Positions 17,296 through 26,046 of a stretch of 64,000 bases of DNA are shown here, piece by piece. Made by a program: the position numbers and the translations under genes. The notes under the pieces are model-generated. The model saw only the letters and a program-made list of their open reading frames with translations. It was not told the DNA's origin and did not search any database. The stretch comes from Streptomyces fildesensis (GTDB lineage: Bacteria > Actinomycetota > Actinomycetes > Streptomycetales > Streptomycetaceae), in contig NZ_JAAIKO010000004.1 in NCBI RefSeq assembly GCF_016107395.1, forward strand, positions 186,001 to 250,000, written 5' to 3'. Each line of letters begins with the position of its first letter. Position 1 is the first letter of the stretch.

Positions 17296-18702
17296 ATGGG
17301 CGAACCTCATGAGTTGACGATGCTGCAGCAGGCCGCCGCGGTCCGGGACAGGATTCTCTCGCCAACGGAGTTGGCGCGGCATTACCTCGGGCGGATCGAC
17401 CGGCTGAACGATGCCGTCGGGGCGTATGTGACCGTGACGCCCGAGCGTGCGCTCGAGGACGCGCGGCGGGCGGAGCGGCGGTTGGCGGAGGGTGGGGTGC
17501 TGCCGCCGTTGTTGGGGGTACCGGTGCCGGTGAAGGATCTGACGCCGGTGGCGGGGGTGCGGTGGACGGCGGGGTCGGCGGTGTTCGCGGACCAGGTCGC
17601 CGAGTCGGGGACGCACGTCGGGGATCTGCTGCGGGCCGCCGGGACCGTGCTGCTCGGGAAGACGAACACGCCCGAGTTCGGGCTGCCGGCGTACACCGAG
17701 GGCCGGGTGGCCCCTCCGGCGAGGAGCCCGTACGACACGGCGCTGATGGCCGGCGGGTCGAGCGGGGGAGCGGCGGCCGCCGTGGCCGCCGGGCTGGCGC
17801 CCGCCGCGCACGGGAGCGACGGCGGGGGGTCGATCCGCATCCCGGCGAGCTGCTGCGGGGTGGTGGGGCTGAAGCCGAGCCGGGGGCGGGTGAGCCCGGC
17901 GCCGTACGGGGATGTGACGGGGCTGGCGGAGACGGGGCCGATCGCGCGGAACGTGCGGGACACCGCGGCGCTGCTGGATGTGATGGCGGGGCCGGTGCCC
18001 GGGGATCCGGTGCCGCTGGCGGCGTCGGGGACGTCGTTCCTGGAGTGGTGCGAGCGGGAGCCGCGGCGGTTGCGGATCGGGCGGTGGGCGCGGCCCGATG
18101 TCGATGTGCCGGTGGATCCGGTGGTGCTGGCGGCGTACGAGCGGACGTCGGCGCTGCTGGCGGGGCTGGGCCACGAGGTGGTGGACGTCGAGCAGCCGCT
18201 CGGGCCCGGGGACCACGGGTCGTTCGATCCGGTGTGGGAGGTGATGGCGCTGCTGGCGCCGGTTCCCGCGGAGCGGGAGGGCGAGTTGATGCCGTTGACG
18301 CGGTGGCTGCGGGAGCGCGGCCGGATGGCTTCGGGGGAGCGGTTCGCGACGGCGCTGGGGGCGATGCAGGCGGTGGGGCGGAAGTTCGCGGCGGCGGTGG
18401 CGCCGTTCGACGCGGTGCTGACGCCGACGCTGGCCCAGTTGCCGCAGCCGGTGGGGGCGTTGCGCGACGACGCGGATCCGGCGGCGGATTTCGCGGCGCA
18501 GTACGCGTTCACGCCGTTCACGGGCGCGTGGAACATCGCGGGGCTGCCGGCGGTCTCGCTGCCGGTGGAGTGGACGGACGGCGGGCTGCCGGTCGGGATG
18601 ATGCTCGGCGCGGCGCACGGTGCGGAGGGCCCGCTGCTGGCGCTCGCGGCCCAGGTGGAGGCGGCGGCGCCGTGGCGGGAGCGGCGGCCGGTGGTTTGGT
18701 AG
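17296..18702 (+). CDS. Amidase (amidase-signature family)
   Basis: 468-aa hydrolase of the amidase-signature family, which cleaves carboxamides by a Ser-cisSer-Lys triad. All three are visible: K80 (VPVPVKDL), S155 in the GGSSGG motif and nucleophile S179 in HGSDGGGSIRIPASCCG. No signal peptide, so cytoplasmic. It does not sit with gatB or gatC, so it is not the Glu-tRNA amidotransferase subunit; the natural amide is unknown. The G-rich third codon positions are notably strong even for this genome. The malQ gene starts 91 bp downstream and may be read from the same promoter. Confidence 0.92.
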   Translation: MGEPHELTMLQQAAAVRDRILSPTELARHYLGRIDRLNDAVGAYVTVTPERALEDARRAERRLAEGGVLPPLLGVPVPVKDLTPVAGVRWTAGSAVFADQVAESGTHVGDLLRAAGTVLLGKTNTPEFGLPAYTEGRVAPPARSPYDTALMAGGSSGGAAAAVAAGLAPAAHGSDGGGSIRIPASCCGVVGLKPSRGRVSPAPYGDVTGLAETGPIARNVRDTAALLDVMAGPVPGDPVPLAASGTSFLEWCEREPRRLRIGRWARPDVDVPVDPVVLAAYERTSALLAGLGHEVVDVEQPLGPGDHGSFDPVWEVMALLAPVPAEREGELMPLTRWLRERGRMASGERFATALGAMQAVGRKFAAAVAPFDAVLTPTLAQLPQPVGALRDDADPAADFAAQYAFTPFTGAWNIAGLPAVSLPVEWTDGGLPVGMMLGAAHGAEGPLLALAAQVEAAAPWRERRPVVW

Positions 18703-18793
18703 CGCTGCCGGGCGGGGTGGCGGCGTCTGACGGGGTGTCCGGTGGGGTAAGGCTGGGGTGACCCCCACCCCGCACTGTGATCTTGGAGGCCCG

Positions 18794-20860
18794 ATGGACC
18801 GGGAGCGGCTGGCCGCGCTGCACGGCGTGGACACGACGTACCGCCCTGGGCCCGACCGGGAGGTCCGGGTGCCGGAGGAGACGGTGGTGGCCGTGCTGGC
18901 CGCGCTGGGGGTGGACGCCTCGACGCCGCAGGCGGTGCGGGACGCGCTGGCCGCGTACGAGCACCGCGACCGGCAGCGGCTGCTGCCTCCGTGCACGGTG
19001 GTGCGGACCGGCCGGCCGCTGCCGCTCGGGCTCCCCGAGGGGACCCGGGTGCTGATCGAGGCGGAGTCGGGCGAGGTGTTCGACGCCGGTGACTGGGAGC
19101 GGATTCCGCTCGGCCGGCACGTGGTGCGGGCGACCGCGCTGGACGGGCGGACGGCGCGGGCCGATCTGGTGATCGCGCCCGAGCGGCTGCCGGGTCCGCC
19201 GGGGCGCACGTTCGGCTTCATGGCGCAGCTCTACTCGACGCTGTCGGAGCGCTCCTGGGGGATGGGCGATCTCGGCGATCTCGCGGATCTGGCGGCCTGG
19301 TCGGGGCGGGCGCTGGGGGCCGGGTTCCTGCAGATCAATCCGCTGCACATCGCGGTGCCGGGGCGGCCGACGGATCCCTCGCCGTACCGTCCGTCGTCCC
19401 GGCGGTTCCCCGATCCGGTGTATCTGCGGGTCGAGGACATCCCGGAGTACGCGTATCTGGCGCCGGACGACCGGGTGCAGGCCGTGGAGCTGGCCGGCCG
19501 GGCGGCGGCGCTGCGGGCGGGCGTGCTGTACAAGGACGCGCTGATCGACCGGGACGCGGTGTGGGAGCTGAAGCTGGAGGCGCTGGGGCTGGTGCGGAAG
19601 GTGCCGCTGCAGCCGGGGCGCCGGGCCGGGTACGCCGACTTCCTGGCCGAGCAGGGACAGTCGCTGGACGATCACGCCACCTGGTGCGCGCTCGCGGAGG
19701 TGCACGGTCCGGACTGGCACGCGTGGCCCGCCGGGCTGCGCGATCCGCGGTCCCCGCAGGTCGCGCGGGCACGCAGCGAGCTGCTCGACCGGGTGGACTT
19801 CTACTGCTGGCTCACCTGGCTGACGGATGATCAGCTGGGCGCGGCACAGGCGGCGGCGCGCGCCGCCGGGATGCCGATCGGGATCGTGCACGACCTGGCC
19901 GTCGGGGTGCATCCGTCGGGTTCGGACGCATGGGCGATGCAGGACGCGCTGGCGCGGGGCATGTCGGTGGGCGCACCGCCGGACGCGTTCAACTCGCGCG
20001 GCCAGGACTGGGGCCTGCCGCCCTGGCGGCCGGACGCGCTGGCGGCCACCGGGTACACCCCGTACCGGGATCTGCTGAGCCGGCTGCTGCGGCATGCGGG
20101 GGCGCTGCGGATCGACCATGTGATGGGGTTGTTCCGGCTGTGGTGGGTGCCGGAGGGCCGGCCGCCGACCGAGGGCGCCTATGTCCGGTACGACGCGGAG
20201 GCGATGCTCGGAGTGCTCGCCCTGGAGGCGCACCGGGCGGGCGCGGTGGTGATCGGCGAGGACCTGGGGACGGTGGAGAACGGGGTCAGGGAGGAGCTGT
20301 CCGACCGCGGCATCCTCGGCACGTCGGTGCTGTGGTTCGAGCGGAACCACGACGGGGACGGCAAGCCGCTGGCGCCGGAGGCGTGGCGGCCGGCCTGTCT
20401 GGCCACCGTCACCACGCACGATCTGCCCAGCACGGCCGCCCGGCTGACGGGCGAGCACGTCGAGCTGCGCTACCGGCTGGGGCTGCTGACCCGGCCGCTG
20501 GCCGAGGAGCAGGCGGAGGACGCGGCGGAGGTCGCGGAGTGGATCGCGCTGCTCGGCCGGCTGGGGCTGCTGCCGGAGGGGGCGGCCGACGAGGAGGCCG
20601 TCGTCAAGGCCGTCCACCGGTTCCTGGCGCGCACCCCGGCGGCGATGGTCGGCGTCTGGCTGCCGGACGCGGTCGGCGACCGCCGCCCGCAGAACCTGCC
20701 GGGCACCTGGGACCAGTACCCGAACTGGCGGCTGCCGGTGGCCGACGTCGCGGGCCGGCCGGTCACGCTGGAGCAGCTGGCCGGATCGCCGCGGCTGCAC
20801 GCGCTGCTGGACGAGGTACGGGCCGCGCTGGCGGCCGGTCCGGAGACCGGCCCTGAGTAA
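18794..20860 (+). CDS. malQ: 4-alpha-glucanotransferase (amylomaltase)
   Basis: 688-aa GH77 enzyme that transfers alpha-1,4-glucan segments and releases glucose in maltodextrin and glycogen metabolism. The ATG at 18794 has TTGGAGG upstream. Diagnostic segments are seen: FGFMAQLYSTLSERSWGMGDLGDL, read as RSWGMGDLGDL, the nucleophile Asp in LRIDHVMGLFRLWWVPEG and the acid/base Glu in VVIGEDLGTVENGVRE, with TTHDLPSTA near the C-terminus. The N-terminal extension of about 140 residues is usual for actinobacterial MalQ. No other maltose genes are in the window. Confidence 0.95.
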   Translation: MDRERLAALHGVDTTYRPGPDREVRVPEETVVAVLAALGVDASTPQAVRDALAAYEHRDRQRLLPPCTVVRTGRPLPLGLPEGTRVLIEAESGEVFDAGDWERIPLGRHVVRATALDGRTARADLVIAPERLPGPPGRTFGFMAQLYSTLSERSWGMGDLGDLADLAAWSGRALGAGFLQINPLHIAVPGRPTDPSPYRPSSRRFPDPVYLRVEDIPEYAYLAPDDRVQAVELAGRAAALRAGVLYKDALIDRDAVWELKLEALGLVRKVPLQPGRRAGYADFLAEQGQSLDDHATWCALAEVHGPDWHAWPAGLRDPRSPQVARARSELLDRVDFYCWLTWLTDDQLGAAQAAARAAGMPIGIVHDLAVGVHPSGSDAWAMQDALARGMSVGAPPDAFNSRGQDWGLPPWRPDALAATGYTPYRDLLSRLLRHAGALRIDHVMGLFRLWWVPEGRPPTEGAYVRYDAEAMLGVLALEAHRAGAVVIGEDLGTVENGVREELSDRGILGTSVLWFERNHDGDGKPLAPEAWRPACLATVTTHDLPSTAARLTGEHVELRYRLGLLTRPLAEEQAEDAAEVAEWIALLGRLGLLPEGAADEEAVVKAVHRFLARTPAAMVGVWLPDAVGDRRPQNLPGTWDQYPNWRLPVADVAGRPVTLEQLAGSPRLHALLDEVRAALAAGPETGPE

Positions 20861-20976
20861 CGCTGTCTGCCGTTGCCGCAGGTCGCAGGGACATGGGCGC
20901 GTAAAGACATGGGCAAGGACCCCCATAAGGACACCCCGGGCGTGCGGGCCCGGAGGTCGTTCACTACATTGAGGGC

Positions 20977-21225
20977 GTGGACAAGAAGCTCAACAAGAAG
21001 GCCGTGCGCGCCGGGGTCATCACCGCCGGGACGACGCTGATGCTGCTGATGTCGTCCCCCGCGTTCGCGGTCTCCCGCGACGACGGCGACGACCCGGGTT
21101 CCGGCCTGAGTGTCGTACAGACCCTCGGCCTCTTCGTGCTCGCGCCGATCGCGCTGTTCGCGATCATCGCCGGCGTGGTGATGGCGACCGACAAGACCCG
21201 TAAGCAGCAGCAAGAGCGCGGCTGA
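20977..21225 (+). CDS. Small membrane protein of unknown function
   Basis: 82-aa protein with GTG start. A Lys-rich N-terminus precedes a signal-like hydrophobic stretch (about residues 13-31, ending SSPAFA), then an Asp-rich linker and one membrane helix (about 47-69) and a charged Lys/Gln/Arg tail. This gives an acidic outside loop with the C-terminus inside. Upstream GAGGG is a weak ribosome site. Similar short proteins are common next to malQ in Streptomyces as I remember it, but no function is known to me. Confidence 0.72.
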   Translation: MDKKLNKKAVRAGVITAGTTLMLLMSSPAFAVSRDDGDDPGSGLSVVQTLGLFVLAPIALFAIIAGVVMATDKTRKQQQERG

Positions 21226-21241
21226 CGCCTTTCTCCTGCTG

Positions 21242-21270
21242 GCCCCCTGACCGCATGCGCGGCAGGGGGC
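21242..21270. terminator. Bidirectional hairpin between small membrane gene and marR
   Basis: 8-bp stem (21242-21249 with 21263-21270) with an inner CCGC/GCGG pairing in the loop. It ends exactly where the MarR stop codon begins and lies between convergent genes. Confidence 0.6.
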
Positions 21271-21825
21271 TCAGTGCTGTTCCGACGAGCTGAGCAGCTG
21301 CCGCAGCAGACCGGAGAGCTGCGCCGCCTGCTCGTCGTCCATCGCGCCGAGAGCCGCCTTCTGCACGGCGAGCCCGGCGCCCACCGCCTCGTGCAGCAGC
21401 GTGAGGCCGCGTTCGGTGAGGGTGACCCGCAGGCCGCGCCGGTCGTGCGGGTCCGGGCTGCGCTCGACGAGGCCGGCGCGCTCCAGCTTGTCCAGCCGTC
21501 CCGTCATGCCGCCGGTGGTGAGCAGCAGCGTCGAGGAGAGCTCGCGCGGTGACAGGGTGTGCGGCTCACCGGCCCTGCGCAGCGTCGCCAGTACGTCGAA
21601 CTCGCCGCGGCTGATGCCGAAGCGCCCGTACTCCTTCTCCATCCGGTCGCCGACCGCCCGCGCGATGCGGTAGATGCGGCCGAAGATCGCCATCGGCACG
21701 GTGTCGAGGTCGGGGCGGACCTCGTTCCACTGCGCGGTGATCCTGTCCAGGGGATCCGGATCCGGGGCGTTCGCGGGGTCCGGGGCGTCGGGGAGGTCCG
21801 GGGAGTCCGGGGCCGGGGTGGTCAT
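21271..21825 (-). CDS. MarR-family transcriptional regulator
   Basis: 184-aa winged-helix regulator. After an Asp/Pro-rich N-terminus of about 30 residues comes the MarR domain: GISRGEFDVLATLRRAG, LSPRELSSTLLLTTGGMTGRLDKLE and the wing RSPDPHDRRGLRVTLTERG. It is divergent from the MFS transporter at 21942, with inverted repeats in the gap, so it most likely represses that transporter and itself until a ligand binds. The start is uncertain: ATGs at 21825 and 21831 both lack a clear ribosome site. Confidence 0.9.
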   Translation of the reverse strand: MTTPAPDSPDLPDAPDPANAPDPDPLDRITAQWNEVRPDLDTVPMAIFGRIYRIARAVGDRMEKEYGRFGISRGEFDVLATLRRAGEPHTLSPRELSSTLLLTTGGMTGRLDKLERAGLVERSPDPHDRRGLRVTLTERGLTLLHEAVGAGLAVQKAALGAMDDEQAAQLSGLLRQLLSSSEQH

Positions 21826-21863
21826 ACACATCAGTATCGGACGAAGAACAGTCGCTGGCAAGA

Positions 21864-21917
21864 AAGTAGCTTGACGGTAAGTCGCTTAGGAGTAAGCTAC
21901 TTATCACCGAGCTACTT
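21864..21917. promoter_or_regulatory. MarR operator candidate in the divergent marR/MFS promoter
   Basis: AAGTAGCTT (21864-21872) is the exact reverse complement of AAGCTACTT (21894-21902). A further half-site, AGCTACTT, ends at 21917. Between the arms is TAAGTCGCTTA, itself partly symmetric. The block covers most of the 116-bp gap between the two divergent starts, the normal place for a MarR operator. Confidence 0.7.
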
Positions 21918-21941
21918 CGGGCGACGATCCCAGGAGCGGAC

Positions 21942-23237
21942 ATGGCCAGCACCTCGCGAACACGCACTTCACGGATACCCGGCGAGCGGTCCATGCTCGC
22001 CGCGATGACCGTCAACGCGGTCGGCTCCGGGATGTACCTCCCCTTCACCCTGATCTTCTTCCACCACGTCACGGGCCTGTCGTTCGCCGCCGTCGGCGCG
22101 GTGCTCACGGTGGCCGGGCTCATCGGGCTCACCACGCTGCCGCTGGCCGGCACCGCCGTCGACCGCTTCGGGGCGCGCCGCGTCCAGCTGGTGCTCTTCG
22201 GGGTGCGGGGGCTGGGCTTCGCGCTCTACCCGTTCGCGCAGTCGGTGCCCGCCTTCGCCGTCGTCGCCCTGGTCACGATCATCGGCGACGGCGCCTTCCC
22301 CGCCGTCCAGCAGTCCTTCCTCGGCGAGATCGCCCGCGGCGCCGACCGGGACCGGCTGCAGGCCGCCTCCCGGGCGCTGAGCAACGGCGGGATGGGCGCC
22401 GGCGCGCTGCTCGCCTCGCTCGTCGTCGGCTTCGGCGGCGACGCCGGCTTCACCGCGGCGGCCTGGCTCAACGCGGCCAGCTTCATCCTCTCGGCGCTGC
22501 TGATGTGGCGGGTTCGCCCGGTCATGGTGGTCAGGGACGCGGCCGCCGTCGCCCGTCAGAAGGCCGGCTACCGGCTGGTGCTCCGTGACCGCCCGTTCCT
22601 CGGTCTGACCGCGGCCAACTTCCTCATCGCCCTGGGCTACACCGCGCTGCCCGTCCTGTACCCGCTCTACATCTCCACCTGGCTGCACGGCCCCGAGTCC
22701 CTGACCGGCGCCGCCTTCACCGTCAACACCGTGCTGTGCGCCGCGGGCGGCGTCCTGGTCGCGTCCTTCGTCCGCCGCCGCGGCGCCCGCCGCAACCGGT
22801 CCGCGGCGCTCGGCGCGGTGCTCTTCGCGGTGGCCTTCGCCGGACAGATCGTGCTCGGCACGGTGCGCCCGCAGGCCGGCTGGGCGATCGGCGCCGGTCT
22901 CGCCGTGATCATCACGGTGCACACCATTGGCGAGATGGTGCACAACCCGTCGGCCGGCGCCCTGGCCATCGCCGCCGCCCCGGACGCGGTACGCGGCCGG
23001 TACATGGCCGCCTACCAGTTCTCCTGGCAGCTGGTGCGGGCCATCGCCCCGTCGCTCTTCACCGGCCTGATGGCCGTCGACGGCCGGCTCCCGTGGCTGC
23101 TGCTCATCGGCACCACGCTCGGCGCGGCGCTCCTCCTGGTGCGGCTGGAGCCGCACCTGGCATCGGACGCTGTCCACCCGGCGGCCCCGCGCCCGGTGGC
23201 CGCCTCCCCGAAGCCGGACCTTGTGCCGGCCGCCTGA
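21942..23237 (+). CDS. MFS transporter, probable drug efflux
   Basis: 431-aa inner-membrane transporter of the major facilitator superfamily with 12 likely helices. The loop between helices 2 and 3 carries the MFS signature DRFGARRVQLVLFG. The ATG has AGGAGCGG upstream. Divergence from a MarR regulator with shared inverted repeats suggests inducible efflux of a small toxic compound; the substrate is unknown. The C-terminal 30 residues are a Pro/Ala-rich cytoplasmic tail. Confidence 0.92.
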   Translation: MASTSRTRTSRIPGERSMLAAMTVNAVGSGMYLPFTLIFFHHVTGLSFAAVGAVLTVAGLIGLTTLPLAGTAVDRFGARRVQLVLFGVRGLGFALYPFAQSVPAFAVVALVTIIGDGAFPAVQQSFLGEIARGADRDRLQAASRALSNGGMGAGALLASLVVGFGGDAGFTAAAWLNAASFILSALLMWRVRPVMVVRDAAAVARQKAGYRLVLRDRPFLGLTAANFLIALGYTALPVLYPLYISTWLHGPESLTGAAFTVNTVLCAAGGVLVASFVRRRGARRNRSAALGAVLFAVAFAGQIVLGTVRPQAGWAIGAGLAVIITVHTIGEMVHNPSAGALAIAAAPDAVRGRYMAAYQFSWQLVRAIAPSLFTGLMAVDGRLPWLLLIGTTLGAALLLVRLEPHLASDAVHPAAPRPVAASPKPDLVPAA

Positions 23238-23456
23238 TCGCTGCGGGTTCGCCTGATGGCCCGCTCGCCTGATGGCCCGGCCGTCAGATCGCCTGTTCGG
23301 CTGACGGTCCGGTCGCCCGCTCGCCCGCCCTCCCGCTCGTCCGCTCGCTCGCCTGACCGCGTGACCGCTTCATCGCCTGGTCGTCGCCCGGCTTTCGTTC
23401 TCGCGGCCCCTGCCCTTGTGACCGCTGTGACCGCTGTTCCTGTGAGGAGTCCGCAG

Positions 23457-24413
23457 ATGTCCCGTCTCTCCACCATCGCCCTCACCGCCCTCGCCCCGCT
23501 GGCCTGGGGCTCCACCTACGCGGTCACCACCCAGCTCCTTCCGCCGGACCGCCCGCTGTTCGCCGGGCTGATGCGGGCGCTGCCCGCCGGGCTCGTACTG
23601 CTCGCCGCCACCCGGGCGCTGCCGCGCGGGGCCTGGTGGTGGAAGTCGGCGGTGCTCGGCACCCTCAACATCGGCGCCTTCTTCCCGCTGCTGTTCCTCG
23701 CCGCCTACCGGCTGCCCGGCGGCGTCGCCTCCGTCGTCGGCTCGGTGGGCCCGCTGTTCGTGGCAGGCCTCGCGGCGGCCCTGCTCAGCGAACGCCCCAG
23801 CGCCCGTACGCTCACGGCCGCGGTCATCGGGGCGGTCGGCGTCAGCCTCGTCGTCCTGCGGGCCGGTGCCGGATTCGACGCCCTCGGCCTGCTCGCCGGC
23901 GTCGCCGGCTCCGCGAGCATGTCGGCCGGGACCGTCCTGACCAAGCGCTGGGGACGCCCGGAAGGCGTCGGCCCGCTCGCCTTCACCGGCTGGCAACTCA
24001 CCGCCGGCGGCCTGCTGATCGCCCCGGTCGCCCTCCTCGTCGAGGGCCTCCCGCCCGCCCTCGACGCCCGCGCCGTCACCGGCTACGCGTACCTGGCCGT
24101 CGCCAACACCGCCGCCGCGTACTGGCTCTGGTTCCGCGGCATCGGCCGCCTCCCCGCAACCTCGGTCTCCCTCCTCGGCTTCCTGAGCCCGCTCTCCGCC
24201 GCCGCCATCGGCTGGGCGATCCTGGACCAGTCCCTGACTCCCGTCCAACTCCTCGGCATGGCCATCGCGTTCACCGGAACGCTGCTGGGACAGTTGCACT
24301 ACCAGCGGCGGGTGGCGCCGGTGCCGGCGTCGGTGCCGGTGCTGGTCTCCGTGCCGATGTCGCACCAGACCAGCTTCCCGGAGACACCGAGGATCTCCTC
24401 GCCGACCAGGTAG
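23457..24413 (+). CDS. EamA-family (DMT) transporter
   Basis: 318-aa membrane protein with ten predicted helices in two EamA repeats (first PLAWGSTYAVTTQLLP, second from about residue 145). EamA proteins export amino acids or metabolites. The ATG at 23457 was chosen because GAGGAG precedes it and the longer frame upstream is low-complexity Arg/Ser/Pro sequence. The natural end is expected near LHYQRR; the last 35 residues or so run antisense through the 3' end of the ATPase gene, a 115-bp tail-to-tail overlap. The 219-bp gap before it is low-complexity with repeated GCCTGATGGCCCG. Confidence 0.88.
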   Translation: MSRLSTIALTALAPLAWGSTYAVTTQLLPPDRPLFAGLMRALPAGLVLLAATRALPRGAWWWKSAVLGTLNIGAFFPLLFLAAYRLPGGVASVVGSVGPLFVAGLAAALLSERPSARTLTAAVIGAVGVSLVVLRAGAGFDALGLLAGVAGSASMSAGTVLTKRWGRPEGVGPLAFTGWQLTAGGLLIAPVALLVEGLPPALDARAVTGYAYLAVANTAAAYWLWFRGIGRLPATSVSLLGFLSPLSAAAIGWAILDQSLTPVQLLGMAIAFTGTLLGQLHYQRRVAPVPASVPVLVSVPMSHQTSFPETPRISSPTR

Positions 24414-24769
24414 TACCCCCAGTCCTCCGCCAGCTCCCGCACCAGATGCATCCCTCGCCCTCTCTCCGACTCGGCCGGGTCCACCGCCTCGTACACCGGT
24501 GGCTCGGCCGAGTCGTCGAATACGGCGAGCCGCAGCGTCTCTTCCCGCCAGTGCACGCGCAACGTCACGACTCCGTCGGAGTACTCGAGCGCGTTCCCGA
24601 CGAGCTCGGACGCCAGCAGCTCGGCGACTTCGGTCAGCTCCGGCCGCCCATGGGCGGCGAGCATCGCCCGCAGAGCGACGCGGGCAACGCCCGCGCAGCG
24701 CAGGTTGTTCGGTAACTGGAGGGAGTAACTCCAGCCGGGGTCAGCCTTGGGGGCGAGTGCAGCGATCAT
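24299..24769 (-). CDS. RsbW-like ATP-binding protein (histidine-kinase-like ATPase)
   Basis: 156-aa protein of the HATPase_c/anti-sigma type. The N-box is ELLASELVGNALEYS, followed by the G1 region VFDDSAEPPVY and the G2-like ERGRGMHLVRELAEDWGY. In Streptomyces many such orphan ATPases lie beside XRE/DUF397 pairs, as this one does (XRE gene at 24969, divergent), the arrangement seen in the abaA and whiJ loci. Role probably in regulation of development or antibiotic production, partner unknown. The C-terminus is rich in Thr/Gly/Ala repeats and overlaps the EamA gene. Confidence 0.85.
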   Translation of the reverse strand: MIAALAPKADPGWSYSLQLPNNLRCAGVARVALRAMLAAHGRPELTEVAELLASELVGNALEYSDGVVTLRVHWREETLRLAVFDDSAEPPVYEAVDPAESERGRGMHLVRELAEDWGYYLVGEEILGVSGKLVWCDIGTETSTGTDAGTGATRRW

Positions 24770-24829
24770 GAGGGTCTCCCGTGGCGTCGGGTTCGACTGG
24801 GCAGCTGAGAGCCTTCAACTCCCTGAAGT

Positions 24830-24843
24830 GGGGGGGGGGGGGG
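24830..24843. repeat. Homopolymer tract of 14 G
   Basis: Fourteen consecutive G in the gap between the divergent ATPase (start 24769) and XRE regulator (start 24969) genes. Such tracts are prone to slippage and can also be sequencing artefacts. Confidence 0.9.
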
Positions 24844-24968
24844 TCGTTACCGACGGTAGGGCCCAACTTCGTTACGGCACAAGTCTGGTACGTGAATTTC
24901 GCCCCCACGAGTGCGCCCGTGACAGAGTTACGCTGCACTCCGCACTGATCGGACCGGAAGGGTCAGCG

Positions 24969-25820
24969 ATGCCACCGAGGAGCTTCCCCACCGCCCGCCA
25001 GCAGCGCCTGGGCGCGGAGCTCCGCAAGCTCCGCGAGCGCGCCGGTATGACGGGCCGCGAGGCGGGTTCCACCCTCGGCGGCAACCAGATCCAGATCAGC
25101 CACATCGAGTCGGGCCGCTACGGCGTCAGCGGCACCCGAGTCCGCCAGCTCGCCGCGCACTACTCGGCTACGGATCAGGCTCTGGTCGAAGCGCTGGTGG
25201 CGATGGCGGAGGAGCGCGGGAAGGGTTGGTGGGAGGAGTACCGGGACTCCCTGGCCGCCGGGTTCCTCGATCTGGCCGAACTGGAACATCACGCGACGCG
25301 TATGCACACGGTTCAAATGCTCTACATGCCAGGCCTGCTGCAGACCGAGGCCTATGCTCGGGCGGTGTTCGCCGGTGGCGTGGCGGAACTCCCTCCCGCC
25401 GAAATCGACCTACGCGTGGATTTTCGTATGCGACGGCGAGAAGTCCTCGATCAGGCCGCGCTCAAGGAGTTCGAGCTGATCATTCATGAAGCAGCCCTCC
25501 GCATCCGCTACGGGAGCCGCGAGATCATGCGCGCCCAGCTCAGCTACCTCGCCGAGATGGCTGAGCGCTCGAACATCACCGTCCGCCTCATCCCCTTCGA
25601 TGCTGACGAACTCAGTGGATCCGCACAGTCGATGTTCTACGCGTGCGGCCCGATCCCGCAGATGGACACAGTGCAGGTTGATGCCGTCATCGGCAGCGGG
25701 TTTCTTGACGCTGAGGCACAGCTGGCCAAGTATCGAGCGTTGCTCGCCGCCATGGAACAAGCCGCACTCAGCACGGAGTTGTCGAGGCAGAGAATCCGCG
25801 CAATCGTCCAAGAGATGTGA
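24969..25820 (+). CDS. XRE-family regulator with DUF5753 domain (WhiJ-like)
   Basis: 283-aa protein. An N-terminal helix-turn-helix (residues about 12-70; LRKLRERAGMTGREAG, ISHIESGRYGVSG) is followed by a DUF5753 domain (VQMLYMPGLLQTEAYARAVF, DFRMRRREVL, ITVRLIPFDADE). The ATG at 24969 has GGAAGGG upstream. In Streptomyces these regulators act with the small DUF397 protein encoded just downstream, which is proposed to bind the regulator and relieve repression. Two DUF397 genes follow here within 11 and 9 bp, forming one transcript. Confidence 0.92.
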   Translation: MPPRSFPTARQQRLGAELRKLRERAGMTGREAGSTLGGNQIQISHIESGRYGVSGTRVRQLAAHYSATDQALVEALVAMAEERGKGWWEEYRDSLAAGFLDLAELEHHATRMHTVQMLYMPGLLQTEAYARAVFAGGVAELPPAEIDLRVDFRMRRREVLDQAALKEFELIIHEAALRIRYGSREIMRAQLSYLAEMAERSNITVRLIPFDADELSGSAQSMFYACGPIPQMDTVQVDAVIGSGFLDAEAQLAKYRALLAAMEQAALSTELSRQRIRAIVQEM

Positions 25821-25830
25821 GGGGATCCCT

Positions 25831-26037
25831 GTGGTAGCCCAGCCAGCCTGGCGGAAGTCGTCCTTCTCCGGTGCCGACGAAGGCAACAACTGCGTAGAGC
25901 TAGCGCCCCTAGCCGGCGCGGTCCTCCTTCGTGAAAGCGACGATCCCCGGGTCATCGTCACCACCAACCCGGCGGCCGTCGGCGCCTTCCTCGACGCGCT
26001 CAAGGATGGGGCCTTCGACGATCTCCTGCTCACCTGA
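25831..26037 (+). CDS. DUF397 protein, first of a tandem pair
   Basis: 68-aa small acidic protein with the DUF397 hallmarks WRKSSFSGADEGNNCVELA and VLLRESDDP followed by a FLDALKDGAF end. The GTG at 25831 has GAGGGG upstream. It follows the XRE gene by 10 bp. Probable partner of that regulator. Confidence 0.88.
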   Translation: MVAQPAWRKSSFSGADEGNNCVELAPLAGAVLLRESDDPRVIVTTNPAAVGAFLDALKDGAFDDLLLT

Positions 26038-26046
26038 GGGGTCCTC

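Noticed and set aside
16606..19221. Long minus-strand frame opposite the amidase and start of malQ
   Set aside because: Low-complexity Arg/Pro/His sequence with no motif; the plus-strand genes carry complete active sites.
18518..20926. Long minus-strand frame opposite malQ
   Set aside because: Shadow of the MalQ frame, with no recognisable domain.
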